A stretch of 24,355 bases of DNA from a virus. This document shows, in pieces, positions 6,051 to 12,297 of the stretch (positions within the stretch are counted from its first letter, which is position 1; every line of letters starts with the position of its first letter). The stretch is from positions 64,001-88,355 of the IMG/VR virus record IMGVR_UViG_3300045049_000056, one strand, 5' to 3'. The translations under genes were made by a program, and so were the position numbers. The notes below the pieces were generated by a model. It was given only the letters and a program-made list of their open reading frames with translations, did no database searches and was not told the origin of the DNA.

Positions 6051-6376
6051 GAATGTACGACGAAGTTTTCAAACTTATTACACTCAAGCGGGCAGGCATC
6101 AACGTACAAGTGCCTGAACATCTGCAACAAGAGTTTGATGAGCGATGGGCTGAGTGTGAGACTAATAGGGTAAAAACTGCTAAGTTAAATAAATTAATGA
6201 GCGACCCTCTTTCTGTAGAGACGTATAACATTGCGACTCTTCAGAGAGCACCCGCAGAATATGTTCTGTTTGAGGATTACAAACTTGTTGTAGAGCATTT
6301 GCAAGAGAAGCTTAGCAGGGCACAGAGTGAAGCTAGCGCAGGTAGGCATGATAGTTCAACTTCTTGGAGGGATTGA
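6044..6376 (+). CDS. Phage protein, unknown, helical
   Basis: 110 residues. The ATG at 6044 is preceded by GGAGGGAGATTGG and overlaps the SLOG stop. It is predicted mostly helical, with a C-terminal amphipathic segment (EDYKLVVEHLQEKLSRAQSE) of coiled-coil type and a Ser/Arg-rich tail. No family recognised. Confidence 0.78.
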   Translation: MLRMYDEVFKLITLKRAGINVQVPEHLQQEFDERWAECETNRVKTAKLNKLMSDPLSVETYNIATLQRAPAEYVLFEDYKLVVEHLQEKLSRAQSEASAGRHDSSTSWRD

Positions 6377-6576
6377 TGATTAAGCGACAATATATTGTAG
6401 ACTACGAAGTGTGGCAGAATGGTAAGAACACAGAATGGGGCACACAAACATTTTACACACAGAGTTGGTTTCCTGTGAATGTATCAGATATGTATAAAGA
6501 GTTTGTTAAAGAAGCGGCAGAGTATTCTGATTGCTCCACGGATCAAATTAGGATTGTGGGGGTGTTCAAGCTATGA
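6376..6576 (+). CDS. Small phage protein, unknown
   Basis: 66 residues, opening MIKRQYIVDYEVWQNGKNTE. The start at 6376 overlaps the previous stop (TGATG) with GGAGGGATTG as ribosome site. The aromatic-rich pattern (YEVWQNG, TFYTQSWFPVN) suggests a small beta-sheet protein. Coupled by ATGA to the next gene. Confidence 0.75.
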   Translation: MIKRQYIVDYEVWQNGKNTEWGTQTFYTQSWFPVNVSDMYKEFVKEAAEYSDCSTDQIRIVGVFKL

Positions 6577-6776
6577 AAATGTCCGACTTACCCGTAAGCG
6601 TGAAGCATAAGACAAAGGCGTGCAAATGTAACGAGGATGTTGAAACAGACTACAAACAGCCATTGTCTAAGAAGAAACTAGACGCCGCTGAGAATAAACA
6701 CAATGAGGAAGTGAAGAAGCTTATGCGTGATAACTGGTGTATTCCTGTTGTGTTTGGAGGAATGGGGACGGTATGA
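6573..6776 (+). CDS. Small Lys-rich protein, unknown
   Basis: 67 residues, with a CKC pair near residue 17 and a charged helix (LSKKKLDAAENKHNEEVKKL). ATGA overlaps at both ends. The two close Cys and a third at about residue 56 are not a recognised zinc motif. Confidence 0.7.
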   Translation: MKMSDLPVSVKHKTKACKCNEDVETDYKQPLSKKKLDAAENKHNEEVKKLMRDNWCIPVVFGGMGTV

Positions 6777-6871
6777 AGACTGCCAAGACTTTGTTTAGTA
6801 TCCCTTTTCTCTGGGTTATGTTGTTCATTCTATGGGTAGCCATTAAATGCGGATTTAAAATTAGGTGGTGA
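6773..6871 (+). CDS. Membrane micropeptide, 32 aa
   Basis: One transmembrane helix, FSIPFLWVMLFILWVAIKCG (residues 8-27), flanked by Lys/Arg. The start is coupled by ATGA to the previous gene and the stop lies one base before the next ATG. Positive charges on both sides leave the topology open. Confidence 0.6.
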   Translation: MKTAKTLFSIPFLWVMLFILWVAIKCGFKIRW

Positions 6872-6872
6872 T

Positions 6873-7151
6873 ATGCATGATATTACACGTTACGACGTTG
6901 ACACCCATGGCGAGCTTCCTCTTTCTTATGGCAGGTATGTTCGTTATGAGGATTATGATGAGCATGTGCAGCAGTTGTTGAAAGAGATTGACACTCTGGA
7001 GCATGAGTTAAGGGGCAAGGATACAAGCTATTCTAACGGGTACGAAGACGGACATGATGACGGCTTTCAGTGGGGTAAGCGTGAAGGGCTTGCTAAGCTG
7101 GAGGAGTTTAGAGAAACGCTTAAGGAGATTACGGAAAGTTTACTTGGGTAG
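6873..7151 (+). CDS. Small acidic phage protein, unknown
   Basis: 92 residues, last gene of the operon. It has the motif YSNGYEDGHDDGFQWGKREG (about residues 53-72), a Gly/Asp-spaced amphipathic helix common in small phage proteins of unknown function, plus flanking coiled-coil segments. AGGTGGTGATATG supplies the ribosome site. Followed immediately by a terminator. Confidence 0.78.
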   Translation: MHDITRYDVDTHGELPLSYGRYVRYEDYDEHVQQLLKEIDTLEHELRGKDTSYSNGYEDGHDDGFQWGKREGLAKLEEFRETLKEITESLLG

Positions 7152-7187
7152 CTCGCAGGCTCGCTGACGAAGGTTGGCGGGCTTTTT
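7150..7187 (+). terminator. Terminator of the 3981-7151 operon
   Basis: AGCTCGC (7150-7156) pairs with GCGGGCT (7177-7183, one G-U) and runs into TTTTTG. The stem starts inside the stop codon of the last gene. Confidence 0.65.
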
Positions 7188-7200
7188 GTTTGAAATCCTG

Positions 7201-7230
7201 TTGACAAGACAAACTGTAAAGGTGTACCAT
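7201..7230 (+). promoter_or_regulatory. Promoter of the serine recombinase
   Basis: TTGACA (7201-7206), 18-base spacer, TACCAT (7225-7230). It lies 14 bases after the preceding terminator, giving the recombinase its own transcript. Confidence 0.7.
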
Positions 7231-7260
7231 TCATTCATCAACACAAATAAGGAGAACAAC

Positions 7261-7920
7261 ATGAAAAATATCATTGGCGTATGCCGCGTCTCTACCCGTC
7301 ATCAGGGCGAAACCCGTAATGGCCTTGAGAGTCAACGTGCAGAAATTGAGCGTTGGGCTTCCTATCATGGCTATAATATTATTACCATCATGGATGAGGT
7401 TGCGTCTGGTAGCTTACCTCTCAGTGAGCGTCCTGTGATGTCGGCTGCTCTGGCAATGGCTAAGAAGATGAAAGCTGTTGTTGTGGTGACGAAGACAGAC
7501 CGTTGTAGTCGTGATGCTGAAATCATCCACACACTGATGCAAAAGAAGCAGATCGTCGTGTCTATTGATCTTGGTGTGGCACCTGATGAGTTTGTAGGGC
7601 ACATCTTTGCTGGTTTGGCTCAGAAAGAACGGAAGATGATCGGCATGCGTACAAAAGCTGGCCTTGCCGCTGCCAAGGCTCGTGGCGTCATTCTCGGAAA
7701 CAGAACTAATCTGAAAGAAGCGCAATCTCTTGGGCAACAATCTCAGGCAAAACGTGCTGACTCTTTCGCTCAAAGTATGAAAGTGACGATTCAAGCTTTC
7801 CAAAAATCCGGCATGACGCTGCAACAGATTGCTGATGAACTGAATGCTCGTGAAATTGCCACTGCACGAGGCGGAAATTGGCACACTTCTACGCTGCGGA
7901 ATGTCATCAGCCGCTGGTGA
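7261..7920 (+). CDS. Small serine recombinase (resolvase/invertase family)
   Basis: 219 residues. The catalytic domain opens IIGVCRVSTRHQ with nucleophile Ser11, then QRAEIERWA and TKTDRCSRDAEII, which carries the conserved Arg residues near 81 and 84. Its end is a resolvase-like long helix (AGLAQKERKMIGMRTKAGLA). The C-terminal 45 residues (MTLQQIADELNAREIATARG) form a helix-turn-helix DNA-binding unit. The length suits a resolvase or invertase rather than a large serine integrase. The start at 7261 follows AAGGAGAACAAC. Substrate sites are not identified; the repeat-rich gene-free region just downstream is the obvious place to look. Confidence 0.92.
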   Translation: MKNIIGVCRVSTRHQGETRNGLESQRAEIERWASYHGYNIITIMDEVASGSLPLSERPVMSAALAMAKKMKAVVVVTKTDRCSRDAEIIHTLMQKKQIVVSIDLGVAPDEFVGHIFAGLAQKERKMIGMRTKAGLAAAKARGVILGNRTNLKEAQSLGQQSQAKRADSFAQSMKVTIQAFQKSGMTLQQIADELNAREIATARGGNWHTSTLRNVISRW

Positions 7921-8009
7921 GAAATTTCTTTAAAAATATTTTTCAACATCATGATTCTAAAGAGAAATATGTAGTGTCAAACTGATAAATATCTGTGCAG
8001 GACATCTGT

Positions 8010-8043
8010 AAGGGAGGGCTTCTTTTGAGGCTGCTCCCTTTTT
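8010..8043 (+). terminator. Terminator after the recombinase
   Basis: AAGGGAG (8010-8016) pairs with CTCCCTT (8034-8040) followed by TTTTTGCG. An inner CTTC/GAGG pairing may extend it. It lies about 90 bases after the recombinase stop. Confidence 0.8.
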
Positions 8044-8079
8044 GCGTTTTTAGGTGGCTTTCCTAGATTCGTCACTGAG

Positions 8080-8122
8080 GCGGTTTCGTTGCTTAATGGG
8101 GCCGCCCAGTACGGAAAACCGC
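8080..8122. repeat. Inverted repeat GCGGTTT/AAACCGC
   Basis: Perfect 7-bp arms at 8080-8086 and 8116-8122, separated by 29 bases that include GGGCCGCCC. Located just after the recombinase terminator, it could be a recombination half-site pair or an RNA hairpin. Confidence 0.4.
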
Positions 8123-8136
8123 CCCTCTCTGAGCCC
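8122..8136 (+). repeat. Direct repeat copy 1, CCCCTCTCTGAGCCC
   Basis: An identical 15-base copy lies at 8261-8275. Two exact copies 139 bases apart are unlikely by chance in a window of this size. Confidence 0.6.
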
Positions 8137-8260
8137 TAAAATATCAAGGCAAACTGTATTCGGTCGTATACGGCTTGTCTTTTGCCCTCCTCTAGCCTAC
8201 TCCTCACGCCATCCCATTAGCGCACGCTTGCCCATCGCTACCTAGCTAGCCCCACGCAAT

Positions 8261-8275
8261 CCCCTCTCTGAGCCC
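8261..8275 (+). repeat. Direct repeat copy 2, CCCCTCTCTGAGCCC
   Basis: Second exact copy of the 8122-8136 element. The bases just outside differ (TAAAA after the first copy, CATAG after the second), so the repeat unit is short. Confidence 0.6.
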
Positions 8276-8432
8276 CATAGCGCCCCTCTGCGGCCTTCCT
8301 TTCGCTCGTCCTACGTCTACCTACACAGATCGTCCTCTCACAGCCCTAGCGCCTCGTTAGCTGCTGCCATGCTGCTATACAGGTCTGTCTCGTCACGCTA
8401 TCACGCCGTCCTGTGCGGACATGCTGCAATAG

Positions 8433-8448
8433 ATAACCATTTGGTTAT
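8433..8448. repeat. 16-base palindrome ATAACCA-TT-TGGTTAT
   Basis: Perfect 7-bp arms around a TT centre. It sits 23 bases left of the CRP-like dyad, a spacing that would let one regulator influence the other. It resembles a dimeric repressor operator. Confidence 0.45.
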
Positions 8449-8470
8449 GAATTAGTGCGCTTGTGTGGAA

Positions 8471-8486
8471 TGTGACGTACATCACA
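8471..8486. promoter_or_regulatory. CRP/Vfr-type binding site
   Basis: TGTGACGTACATCACA matches the TGTGA-N6-TCACA consensus exactly in both half-sites, with A/T flanks (AA before, AT after). No clear -10 is placed at the canonical distance on either strand, so it may act through a weak promoter or non-transcriptionally. Confidence 0.55.
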
Positions 8487-8644
8487 ATGCCCTTGTGTTT
8501 GCCCAAGGGTGCGAGGTTTTGAGAGGGAAACGAAGTTTTGCTAAACTACTATGTCCCTATTAAATGCTGCCCAATAGCACTCTGTCCCTAATTAGCCTAT
8601 TTAGCACACTACGCAGCCACACAGAAAAGCGCTCGCACAAAAGG

Positions 8645-8664
8645 AAAAGACCGCATTAGCGGCC
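8645..8664 (-). terminator. Terminator of the 9127-8667 operon
   Basis: Read leftward: GGCCGC (8664-8659), loop TAAT, GCGGTC (8654-8649), then TTTTCCTTTT. The U-tract pattern is shared with the leftward terminator at 24161-24197. Confidence 0.85.
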
Positions 8665-8666
8665 TA

Positions 8667-8861
8667 TTATGTATTACTCTGCAACAAAGATTGCCAATAC
8701 TCTAGCCTAATCTTTTGGTAGGCTAAGTCTTCTATGTAGTTCTTAAGTAATCCTCTTTTACCCTTTTCAGGATGCTGTTGATAGTATGCAATGCTCTTCT
8801 CTGCAATACCTATCTCGTGTTTATGCCATTCAATCATAGCTTGCACATCCACATTAATCAT
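8667..8861 (-). CDS. Small helical protein, unknown
   Basis: 64 residues, opening MINVDVQAMIEWHKHEIGIA. It is predicted to be two long helices, with aromatic and Gln-rich C-terminal residues (QKIRLEYWQSLLQSNT). The start overlaps the upstream stop by ATGA. Last gene before a strong terminator. Confidence 0.78.
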   Translation of the reverse strand: MINVDVQAMIEWHKHEIGIAEKSIAYYQQHPEKGKRGLLKNYIEDLAYQKIRLEYWQSLLQSNT

Positions 8862-9127
8862 TTCAACCCCTTACGCTCAATCGTTGCAACCATATTAGCG
8901 AACGTGCTTTCAAAGGTGATGTCATAGTCGCCACCGAAGCCCACCGTAACAACATGCTCCACAGTCTCCATAGCACCGTCGATGTACAGAGTACCTTTCC
9001 CAAGGAATGCACCGAACATTGCACGTTGCTCTTTAGCAGACAGCTTGCCCTTCCACTTACCGCATACGCTACCTACTTTGTCTTGCAGGAAGAAGGCAAT
9101 GTTTGCTGCGATTTCGTATTTGTTCAT
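8858..9127 (-). CDS. Small phage protein, unknown
   Basis: 89 residues. It starts MNKYEIAANIAFFLQDKVGS and has a Gly-rich middle (GAFLGKGTLYIDGAMETV) suggestive of a beta-hairpin. The ATG follows ACACGGAGCCTAAC and is first after the promoter at 9167-9195. No family recognised. Confidence 0.8.
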   Translation of the reverse strand: MNKYEIAANIAFFLQDKVGSVCGKWKGKLSAKEQRAMFGAFLGKGTLYIDGAMETVEHVVTVGFGGDYDITFESTFANMVATIERKGLK

Positions 9128-9166
9128 GTTAGGCTCCGTGTTTGTTAGTGCTGCGTCGATGTAGTA

Positions 9167-9195
9167 ATCATCTCACAGCTACTTAAGCAATGCAA
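9167..9195 (-). promoter_or_regulatory. Leftward promoter with tandem AAGCA repeats
   Basis: Read leftward: TTGCAT (9195-9190), 17-base spacer, GATGAT (9172-9167). On the + strand the -35 region is TAAGCAATGCAAGCAATT, two AAGCA units 9 bp apart. Confidence 0.6.
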
Positions 9196-9203
9196 GCAAT
9201 TTC

Positions 9204-9578
9204 TTAATCTTTTTTGATGCGTGCTTTGTAGAAGATCGTACCATCCTGCCTAGTGTGTCCGCCGTCATGCATCATCTTCCTAGCTTGCTTGATAGCATCG
9301 TTAGCGTCCCTTGCTATACATTCCCAATCAGAACCGTCTACAGGCTCGTTATAAGACGGATACTTGCTCACAATACGAACGATGTACGTTTTAACGTTCT
9401 CTGCCTTACGAACGCTTACAGGCGCTTTCTGACGCAAGCCAAGGGCAGAATCAAGTGGTTGGCGAATGCCAAGCGCTGATTCGATCTCTTCCAGAGTTCC
9501 CATTACAGGCTCTTGGTTGTATCCGTTGACGTATGCGTAATACGTGCCACTGTTCAGGATTCCGATGCGGTCATCCAT
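9204..9578 (-). CDS. Phage protein, unknown
   Basis: 124 residues. Residues 1-40 are a short module (ILNSGTYYAYVNGYNQEPV). Residues 60-124 look like a separate beta-alpha unit ending in DANDAIKQARKMMHDGG and KARIKKD, a pattern of small phage proteins that attach an alpha helix after WECIARDA. A near-duplicate pair, ALGIRQPLDSALGLRQ, lies at residues 35-50. The start follows AGGAGCTAAAC. Confidence 0.8.
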   Translation of the reverse strand: MDDRIGILNSGTYYAYVNGYNQEPVMGTLEEIESALGIRQPLDSALGLRQKAPVSVRKAENVKTYIVRIVSKYPSYNEPVDGSDWECIARDANDAIKQARKMMHDGGHTRQDGTIFYKARIKKD

Positions 9579-9617
9579 GTTTAGCTCCTGTTGAAGTGTT
9601 ATGTTCCTATGTGAGAC

Positions 9618-9645
9618 ATTCTACAGGAACAAACGGACATGTCAA
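9618..9645 (-). promoter_or_regulatory. Leftward promoter of the 9204-9578 gene
   Basis: Read leftward: TTGACA (9645-9640), 16-base spacer, TAGAAT (9623-9618). The + strand shows GTCAAGCACTTCAAGCAA, two CAAGCA units 9 bp apart. Confidence 0.7.
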
Positions 9646-9664
9646 GCACTTCAAGCAAATAAAT

Positions 9665-9838
9665 TCACTTAACAACAATCTCCACCTCAATCAGCCTATG
9701 CTCAAAAGCATGATGTTTGTATTTCTCATACTCTCTTTCCGCCTCTTCTCTGAAGAGAAACACTTGCAAGGTTGATTTATGTACATCTCCTACGCAAGTA
9801 GACCACCCTAGCGCACTTTTAAACTGAATTGCCCACAT
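9665..9838 (-). CDS. Small phage protein, unknown (57 aa)
   Basis: 57 residues, opening MWAIQFKSALGWSTCVGDVH and containing the charged segment FREEAEREYEKYKHHAFEHR. CAGGGCTGCT provides a ribosome site eight bases from the ATG. It is the only good leftward frame here. The Trp-rich start and amphipathic helix with a final beta strand (IEVEIVV) look authentic. Confidence 0.65.
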   Translation of the reverse strand: MWAIQFKSALGWSTCVGDVHKSTLQVFLFREEAEREYEKYKHHAFEHRLIEVEIVVK

Positions 9839-9871
9839 AGCAGCCCTGACGAATGTAAAGAATTAGGGAGG

Positions 9872-10043
9872 CTATACACGCCTCAACACAGGTTCGCACT
9901 TCGTAGAATAAAGGGTACATTTCTGTTCATGTCCTACCCAGCCAACTTGTGAGTGGAACGAGCAAGGCAGACTGCTTGTCAGGCTGCACCCATGCAGGAA
10001 CCTCGTATTCCTTGTCAAGGAATGTGATTGTTTTCATGTTCAT
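9872..10043 (-). pseudogene. Short or frameshifted phage gene (MKTITFLDKEYEVPAW type)
   Basis: The intact frame from ATG 10043 (or 10037) reads MNMKTITFLDKEYEVPAW, a start typical of small phage proteins of 60 or more residues, but it stops after 38 codons at 9927. In the +1 frame the sequence stays open to TAG at 9872, adding segments such as VGWVGHEQKCTLYSTKCEPV. The 172-base span is one base over a multiple of three. Either the gene is simply short or it carries a one-base insertion. A GAGGC/GCCTC hairpin follows. Confidence 0.4.
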
Positions 10044-10053
10044 TGCATAAGCC

Positions 10054-10206
10054 TCACTTCAGCCTGACTACTGGAATAGAATCATCGTCATCATAAGACG
10101 ATTGCTCAAGCATACTCACTTGTATATCGCCCCATCGTTCGTCATCAAACACAACCTCAACATCAGGTCCCTCTAGAAGCTTCTTAGCTAGTTCATGTGC
10201 TGTCAT
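10054..10206 (-). CDS. Small acidic phage protein, 50 aa
   Basis: MTAHELAKKLLEGPDVEVVF followed by DDERWGDI matches the layout of a widespread small phage family (short helix, then DAEVVF-type strand). The acidic run SSYDDDDS lies near residue 38. The ATG overlaps the ribosome site region GGAGGAATGAC, two bases after the upstream stop. Function unknown. Confidence 0.7.
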   Translation of the reverse strand: MTAHELAKKLLEGPDVEVVFDDERWGDIQVSMLEQSSYDDDDSIPVVRLK

Positions 10207-10207
10207 G

Positions 10208-10393
10208 TCATTCCTCCAAAAGCAATCTTACCAACATCTTCTCTGTCGGCACCATGATATGGTCGCTAGACCTGCCGTCTTTATAAGTGATCTTGTGAAT
10301 ACTGTAATGACCTTCAGGATTCAACGTAAATTCATGTTTTGTTTCATTGTCATCTACAACGGTTAGAGACTTTGATTTCTTTGTAATTTTCAT
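10208..10393 (-). CDS. Small phage protein, unknown
   Basis: 61 residues, opening MKITKKSKSLTVVDDNETKH. The ATG at 10393 is preferred over the in-frame GTG at 10396 because GAGG lies eight bases upstream. The fold looks beta-rich with a closing helix (EKMLVRLLLEE). The next gene starts two bases after its stop. Confidence 0.72.
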   Translation of the reverse strand: MKITKKSKSLTVVDDNETKHEFTLNPEGHYSIHKITYKDGRSSDHIMVPTEKMLVRLLLEE

Positions 10394-10402
10394 CACTCAT
10401 CC

Positions 10403-10600
10403 TCAGAACCACTTAAGATCACAAACAGTAATGCGGTAATCCATTGTAGCATCATCCTTCCGCTTATGCTCTAGCTCCTCCTCTGCATCCTGTTGGAAGA
10501 TGTAAGCACATGGACAAGATTTCCCGTCACATGTCTTGTCGAAGCACATAGCCCAAATGGCGTAGATGTTGTTCTTTGGTTTGCTTTGAATGGTGTACAT
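10403..10600 (-). CDS. Small Cys-containing phage protein
   Basis: 65 residues, opening MYTIQSKPKNNIYAIWAMCF. It includes CFDKTCDGKSCPCAYIF (about residues 19-35), four Cys that could bind a metal, and a charged helix EEELEHKRKDD. The start at 10600 follows GGGAGGAATAGTC, which is also the 3' end of the upstream micro-gene. Zinc binding is inferred. Confidence 0.75.
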   Translation of the reverse strand: MYTIQSKPKNNIYAIWAMCFDKTCDGKSCPCAYIFQQDAEEELEHKRKDDATMDYRITVCDLKWF

Positions 10601-10602
10601 GA

Positions 10603-10701
10603 CTATTCCTCCCAAGCTTGTTGGTGCATCCGGCTAAGCATTTGCCAAAAGCAAGACATAACGTTATCCACTTCGTCCTCTGGAATGTTGAATTCGTTCA
10701 T
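10603..10701 (-). CDS. Micro-gene, 32 aa
   Basis: MNEFNIPEDEVDNVMSCFWQ continues as MLSRMHQQAWEE, an amphipathic helix with Trp and Met. It overlaps the upstream stop (ATGA) and ends two bases before the next ATG, so it fits translationally coupled expression. Function unknown. Confidence 0.6.
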   Translation of the reverse strand: MNEFNIPEDEVDNVMSCFWQMLSRMHQQAWEE

Positions 10702-10946
10702 TTATGCAACTCCCCGTGTAATGGATCACGCTCCATAGCACGATGCATCTTGTTGATACCTGAGTTCTCATCCAACAAAGCTGTAAACACTGTACCAATG
10801 ATTTCTACATGCCCTTGCGACATTTTATTAGAATGCTCTGCCCACATCTCATACATTTCTTTATAGTGCTTAGCTTGCCTCTTCCAATAGTCCCGTTCCT
10901 CTGCAAGCTCAATGATTTCATAAGCCATGTTTACGATGTTCATCAT
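10698..10946 (-). CDS. Small helical protein, unknown
   Basis: 82 residues; tandem ATGs open MMNIVNMAYEIIELAEERDY. The first 45 residues form an extended coiled-coil-like helix (YWKRQAKHYKEMYEMWAEHS). ATGA overlap with the upstream gene. Resembles small phage proteins with a single long helix; no named family. Confidence 0.78.
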   Translation of the reverse strand: MMNIVNMAYEIIELAEERDYWKRQAKHYKEMYEMWAEHSNKMSQGHVEIIGTVFTALLDENSGINKMHRAMERDPLHGELHK

Positions 10947-11137
10947 TTCTTCTCCACAGAGAACATGCCGATTGGATAATGTGGACCTTTCTCAATCGCA
11001 TTATAAGCAACAAATCTGCCCTCTTCAAACTGTTGTGCAAGATGACGAAGCACTCTAGCTGCTACATCTCGTTGACTATCGCCCATCTCATCAAAGCTAT
11101 CGTTGATGTCTGTATCGAATTCGATTTTAACTTTCAT
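10943..11137 (-). CDS. Small phage protein, unknown
   Basis: 64 residues. The start MKVKIEFDTDINDSFDEMGD is followed by a helix (RDVAARVLRHLAQQFEEG) and a closing loop GPHYPIGMFSVEKK. The ATG at 11137 follows TAGGAGAACAAT. The pattern fits a small beta-strand plus helix protein common in phage early operons. Confidence 0.78.
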   Translation of the reverse strand: MKVKIEFDTDINDSFDEMGDSQRDVAARVLRHLAQQFEEGRFVAYNAIEKGPHYPIGMFSVEKK

Positions 11138-11146
11138 ATTGTTCTC

Positions 11147-11212
11147 CTAGTAATCATCATCACTTGCGAGCGTAAACGAGCAAGGAAGACTGTGCGAAGC
11201 AACAGGCTTCAT
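11147..11212 (-). CDS. Possible micro-gene, 21 aa
   Basis: The frame starts MKPVASHSLPCSFTLASDDD and ends in Tyr. It begins at the ATGA overlap with the exported-protein gene, with AGAAGGATGA as ribosome site, and stops just before the next ribosome site. An 18-base stretch inside it recurs with one mismatch at 9957-9974. Confidence 0.35.
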   Translation of the reverse strand: MKPVASHSLPCSFTLASDDDY

Positions 11213-11604
11213 TCATCCTTCTCAATTGTAGAGCTAACATTCCCATAGCTGTCTTCCCACACAACAGCCTTACCCTTTGCACCAACACTATCATCTTTAA
11301 ATACTAACATCAATCCGCTGTCGCTTACAAGTTGTTTATAAGCATAGCTGTGTTTATTCATGTTAATACGCTCTACAAGCTGTTTGATGATGTCTTTCTT
11401 AACTCCTACTTTACCGGAGCCATGTCCCACTTTACAGCCGATGTCTTCTAGCGGCTTATCCTCATACCGCTGCATATCAATGCAATATTGCATTTTAAGC
11501 TGTAGCCCATCCATAGGGTGACTGGAAGCGTAAGACTTGGAAGATTGGACGCAACCAAGCATTACAACGAGAGTGAGGATGCAGAGGGGGAGGAGCTTGT
11601 TCAT
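11209..11604 (-). CDS. Exported protein, probable lipoprotein
   Basis: 131 residues. The N-terminus MNKLLPLCILTLVVMLGCVQ has a basic residue, a hydrophobic core and Cys18 in MLGC, a near-lipobox, so signal peptidase II processing and membrane anchoring are likely but not certain. The mature part has three further Cys-containing or charged segments (YCIDMQRYEDKPLEDIGCKV) and no recognised fold. A phage lipoprotein can act in superinfection exclusion or lysis; neither is proven. The start follows GAGGAATAAATAAC and lies six bases after the upstream stop. Confidence 0.78.
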   Translation of the reverse strand: MNKLLPLCILTLVVMLGCVQSSKSYASSHPMDGLQLKMQYCIDMQRYEDKPLEDIGCKVGHGSGKVGVKKDIIKQLVERINMNKHSYAYKQLVSDSGLMLVFKDDSVGAKGKAVVWEDSYGNVSSTIEKDE

Positions 11605-11609
11605 GTTAT

Positions 11610-11870
11610 TTATTCCTCGTCGTAAAAGCCATAAGAGATGATTTCAACAACATCATTGTAAGCTTTCTGCCAATCAACCTTGTTACCTTTAGTGTTGATG
11701 TATCCATGCCCTGTGATGCCACTGTCGATAGAGCATCCAGAGGATTTAAATGTTTTTCCTTCAGGAGCTTCTAACGTTATTTCCCATGTGGAGCCAGAGT
11801 CATCGATTTCTAGAGAGCAACCATGTTGCTCTGCATATGCAATCATCTTGTTTTGGATGGCTTTGCTCAT
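11610..11870 (-). CDS. Small phage protein, unknown
   Basis: 86 residues, opening MSKAIQNKMIAYAEQHGCSL. The ATG at 11870 is set by AAGGAGAACATC; the frame extends 24 codons upstream across the promoter leader and is not likely translated. Beta-rich core with SGSTWEITLEAPEGK and TGHGYINTKG. First gene after the promoter at 11914-11942. Confidence 0.8.
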   Translation of the reverse strand: MSKAIQNKMIAYAEQHGCSLEIDDSGSTWEITLEAPEGKTFKSSGCSIDSGITGHGYINTKGNKVDWQKAYNDVVEIISYGFYDEE

Positions 11871-11913
11871 GATGTTCTCCTTGACGTTGTTATTCGTGCT
11901 GCCCATGAAGAAC

Positions 11914-11942
11914 ATCTTACAGACTCCTCCCAAGCATGTCAA
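11914..11942 (-). promoter_or_regulatory. Leftward promoter with tandem AAGCA repeats
   Basis: Read leftward: TTGACA (11942-11937), exact 17-base spacer, TAAGAT (11919-11914). The bases 11930-11950 are identical to 17241-17261. It overlaps the stop codon of the upstream gene. Confidence 0.82.
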
Positions 11943-12295
11943 GCACTATTCTTAGCTTTCTTAGCAACCAAGTCTTCTTCGAGACAACAAAGCATCCAAT
12001 CAATCCATTGTAGGCGATATTTGCGCAAGCTGTCAGCATCCAGTTCAAGATTAAGTCGCTTATTGTTAGTTTTCACCCAATCTTGATAATAAGCATGACG
12101 ACCCAATGCTTTGCTAATATAGTCAGTCAATTTTTCATAAACACCCCATTTAAGAATACTCCAATCCATACTTCTAGCAGCAGAGCTTAAAGCGTAGCAA
12201 ATGTATTTTTGATCTTTTCTGCTGATGATTTTTCTTGCCTCTTTAAGCAATCTAATTTTCATGTCCAACACTTCAACGCTGTCTTTCTTAGCCAT
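11939..12295 (-). CDS. Phage protein, unknown, basic/helical
   Basis: 118 residues, mostly helical and rich in Lys/Arg/Trp (MAKKDSVEVLDMKIRLLKEA, and IDWMLCCLEEDLVAKKAKNS at the end). The ATG at 12295 lies two bases after the upstream micropeptide stop; the only upstream purines, AAGGACTACAAATA, are a weak ribosome site. No family. Confidence 0.8.
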   Translation of the reverse strand: MAKKDSVEVLDMKIRLLKEARKIISRKDQKYICYALSSAARSMDWSILKWGVYEKLTDYISKALGRHAYYQDWVKTNNKRLNLELDADSLRKYRLQWIDWMLCCLEEDLVAKKAKNSA

Positions 12296-12297
12296 GA

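Larger units (their letters stand above)
7921..8666. other. Gene-free, C-rich repeat/dyad region
   Basis: About 745 bases without a supportable gene between a rightward recombinase and a leftward operon. The segment 8100-8400 is strikingly pyrimidine-rich on the + strand. It contains a 15-base direct repeat (8122-8136 and 8261-8275), a 7-bp inverted repeat (8080-8122), a 16-base palindrome (8433-8448), a CRP-like dyad (8471-8486) and terminators at both ends. A 63-codon frame at 8054-8245 has no ribosome site and unlikely composition. Candidates are a replication origin, a recombination site or a non-coding RNA. Confidence 0.6.

Noticed and set aside
7261-7920. Serine recombinase read as a phage integrase
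   Set aside because: At 219 residues it is resolvase/invertase-sized and lacks the large C-terminal zinc and coiled-coil domains of serine integrases; no attP-like core was found.
8054-8245. 63-codon rightward frame in the C-rich region
   Set aside because: No ribosome site; Pro/Ser/Arg-rich product typical of a pyrimidine-rich shadow frame.
9957-11192. 18-base near-repeat AACGAGCAAGG-AGACTG (9957-9974, 11175-11192)
   Set aside because: One mismatch over 18 bases is borderline in this length of sequence, and both copies lie in weakly supported small frames.
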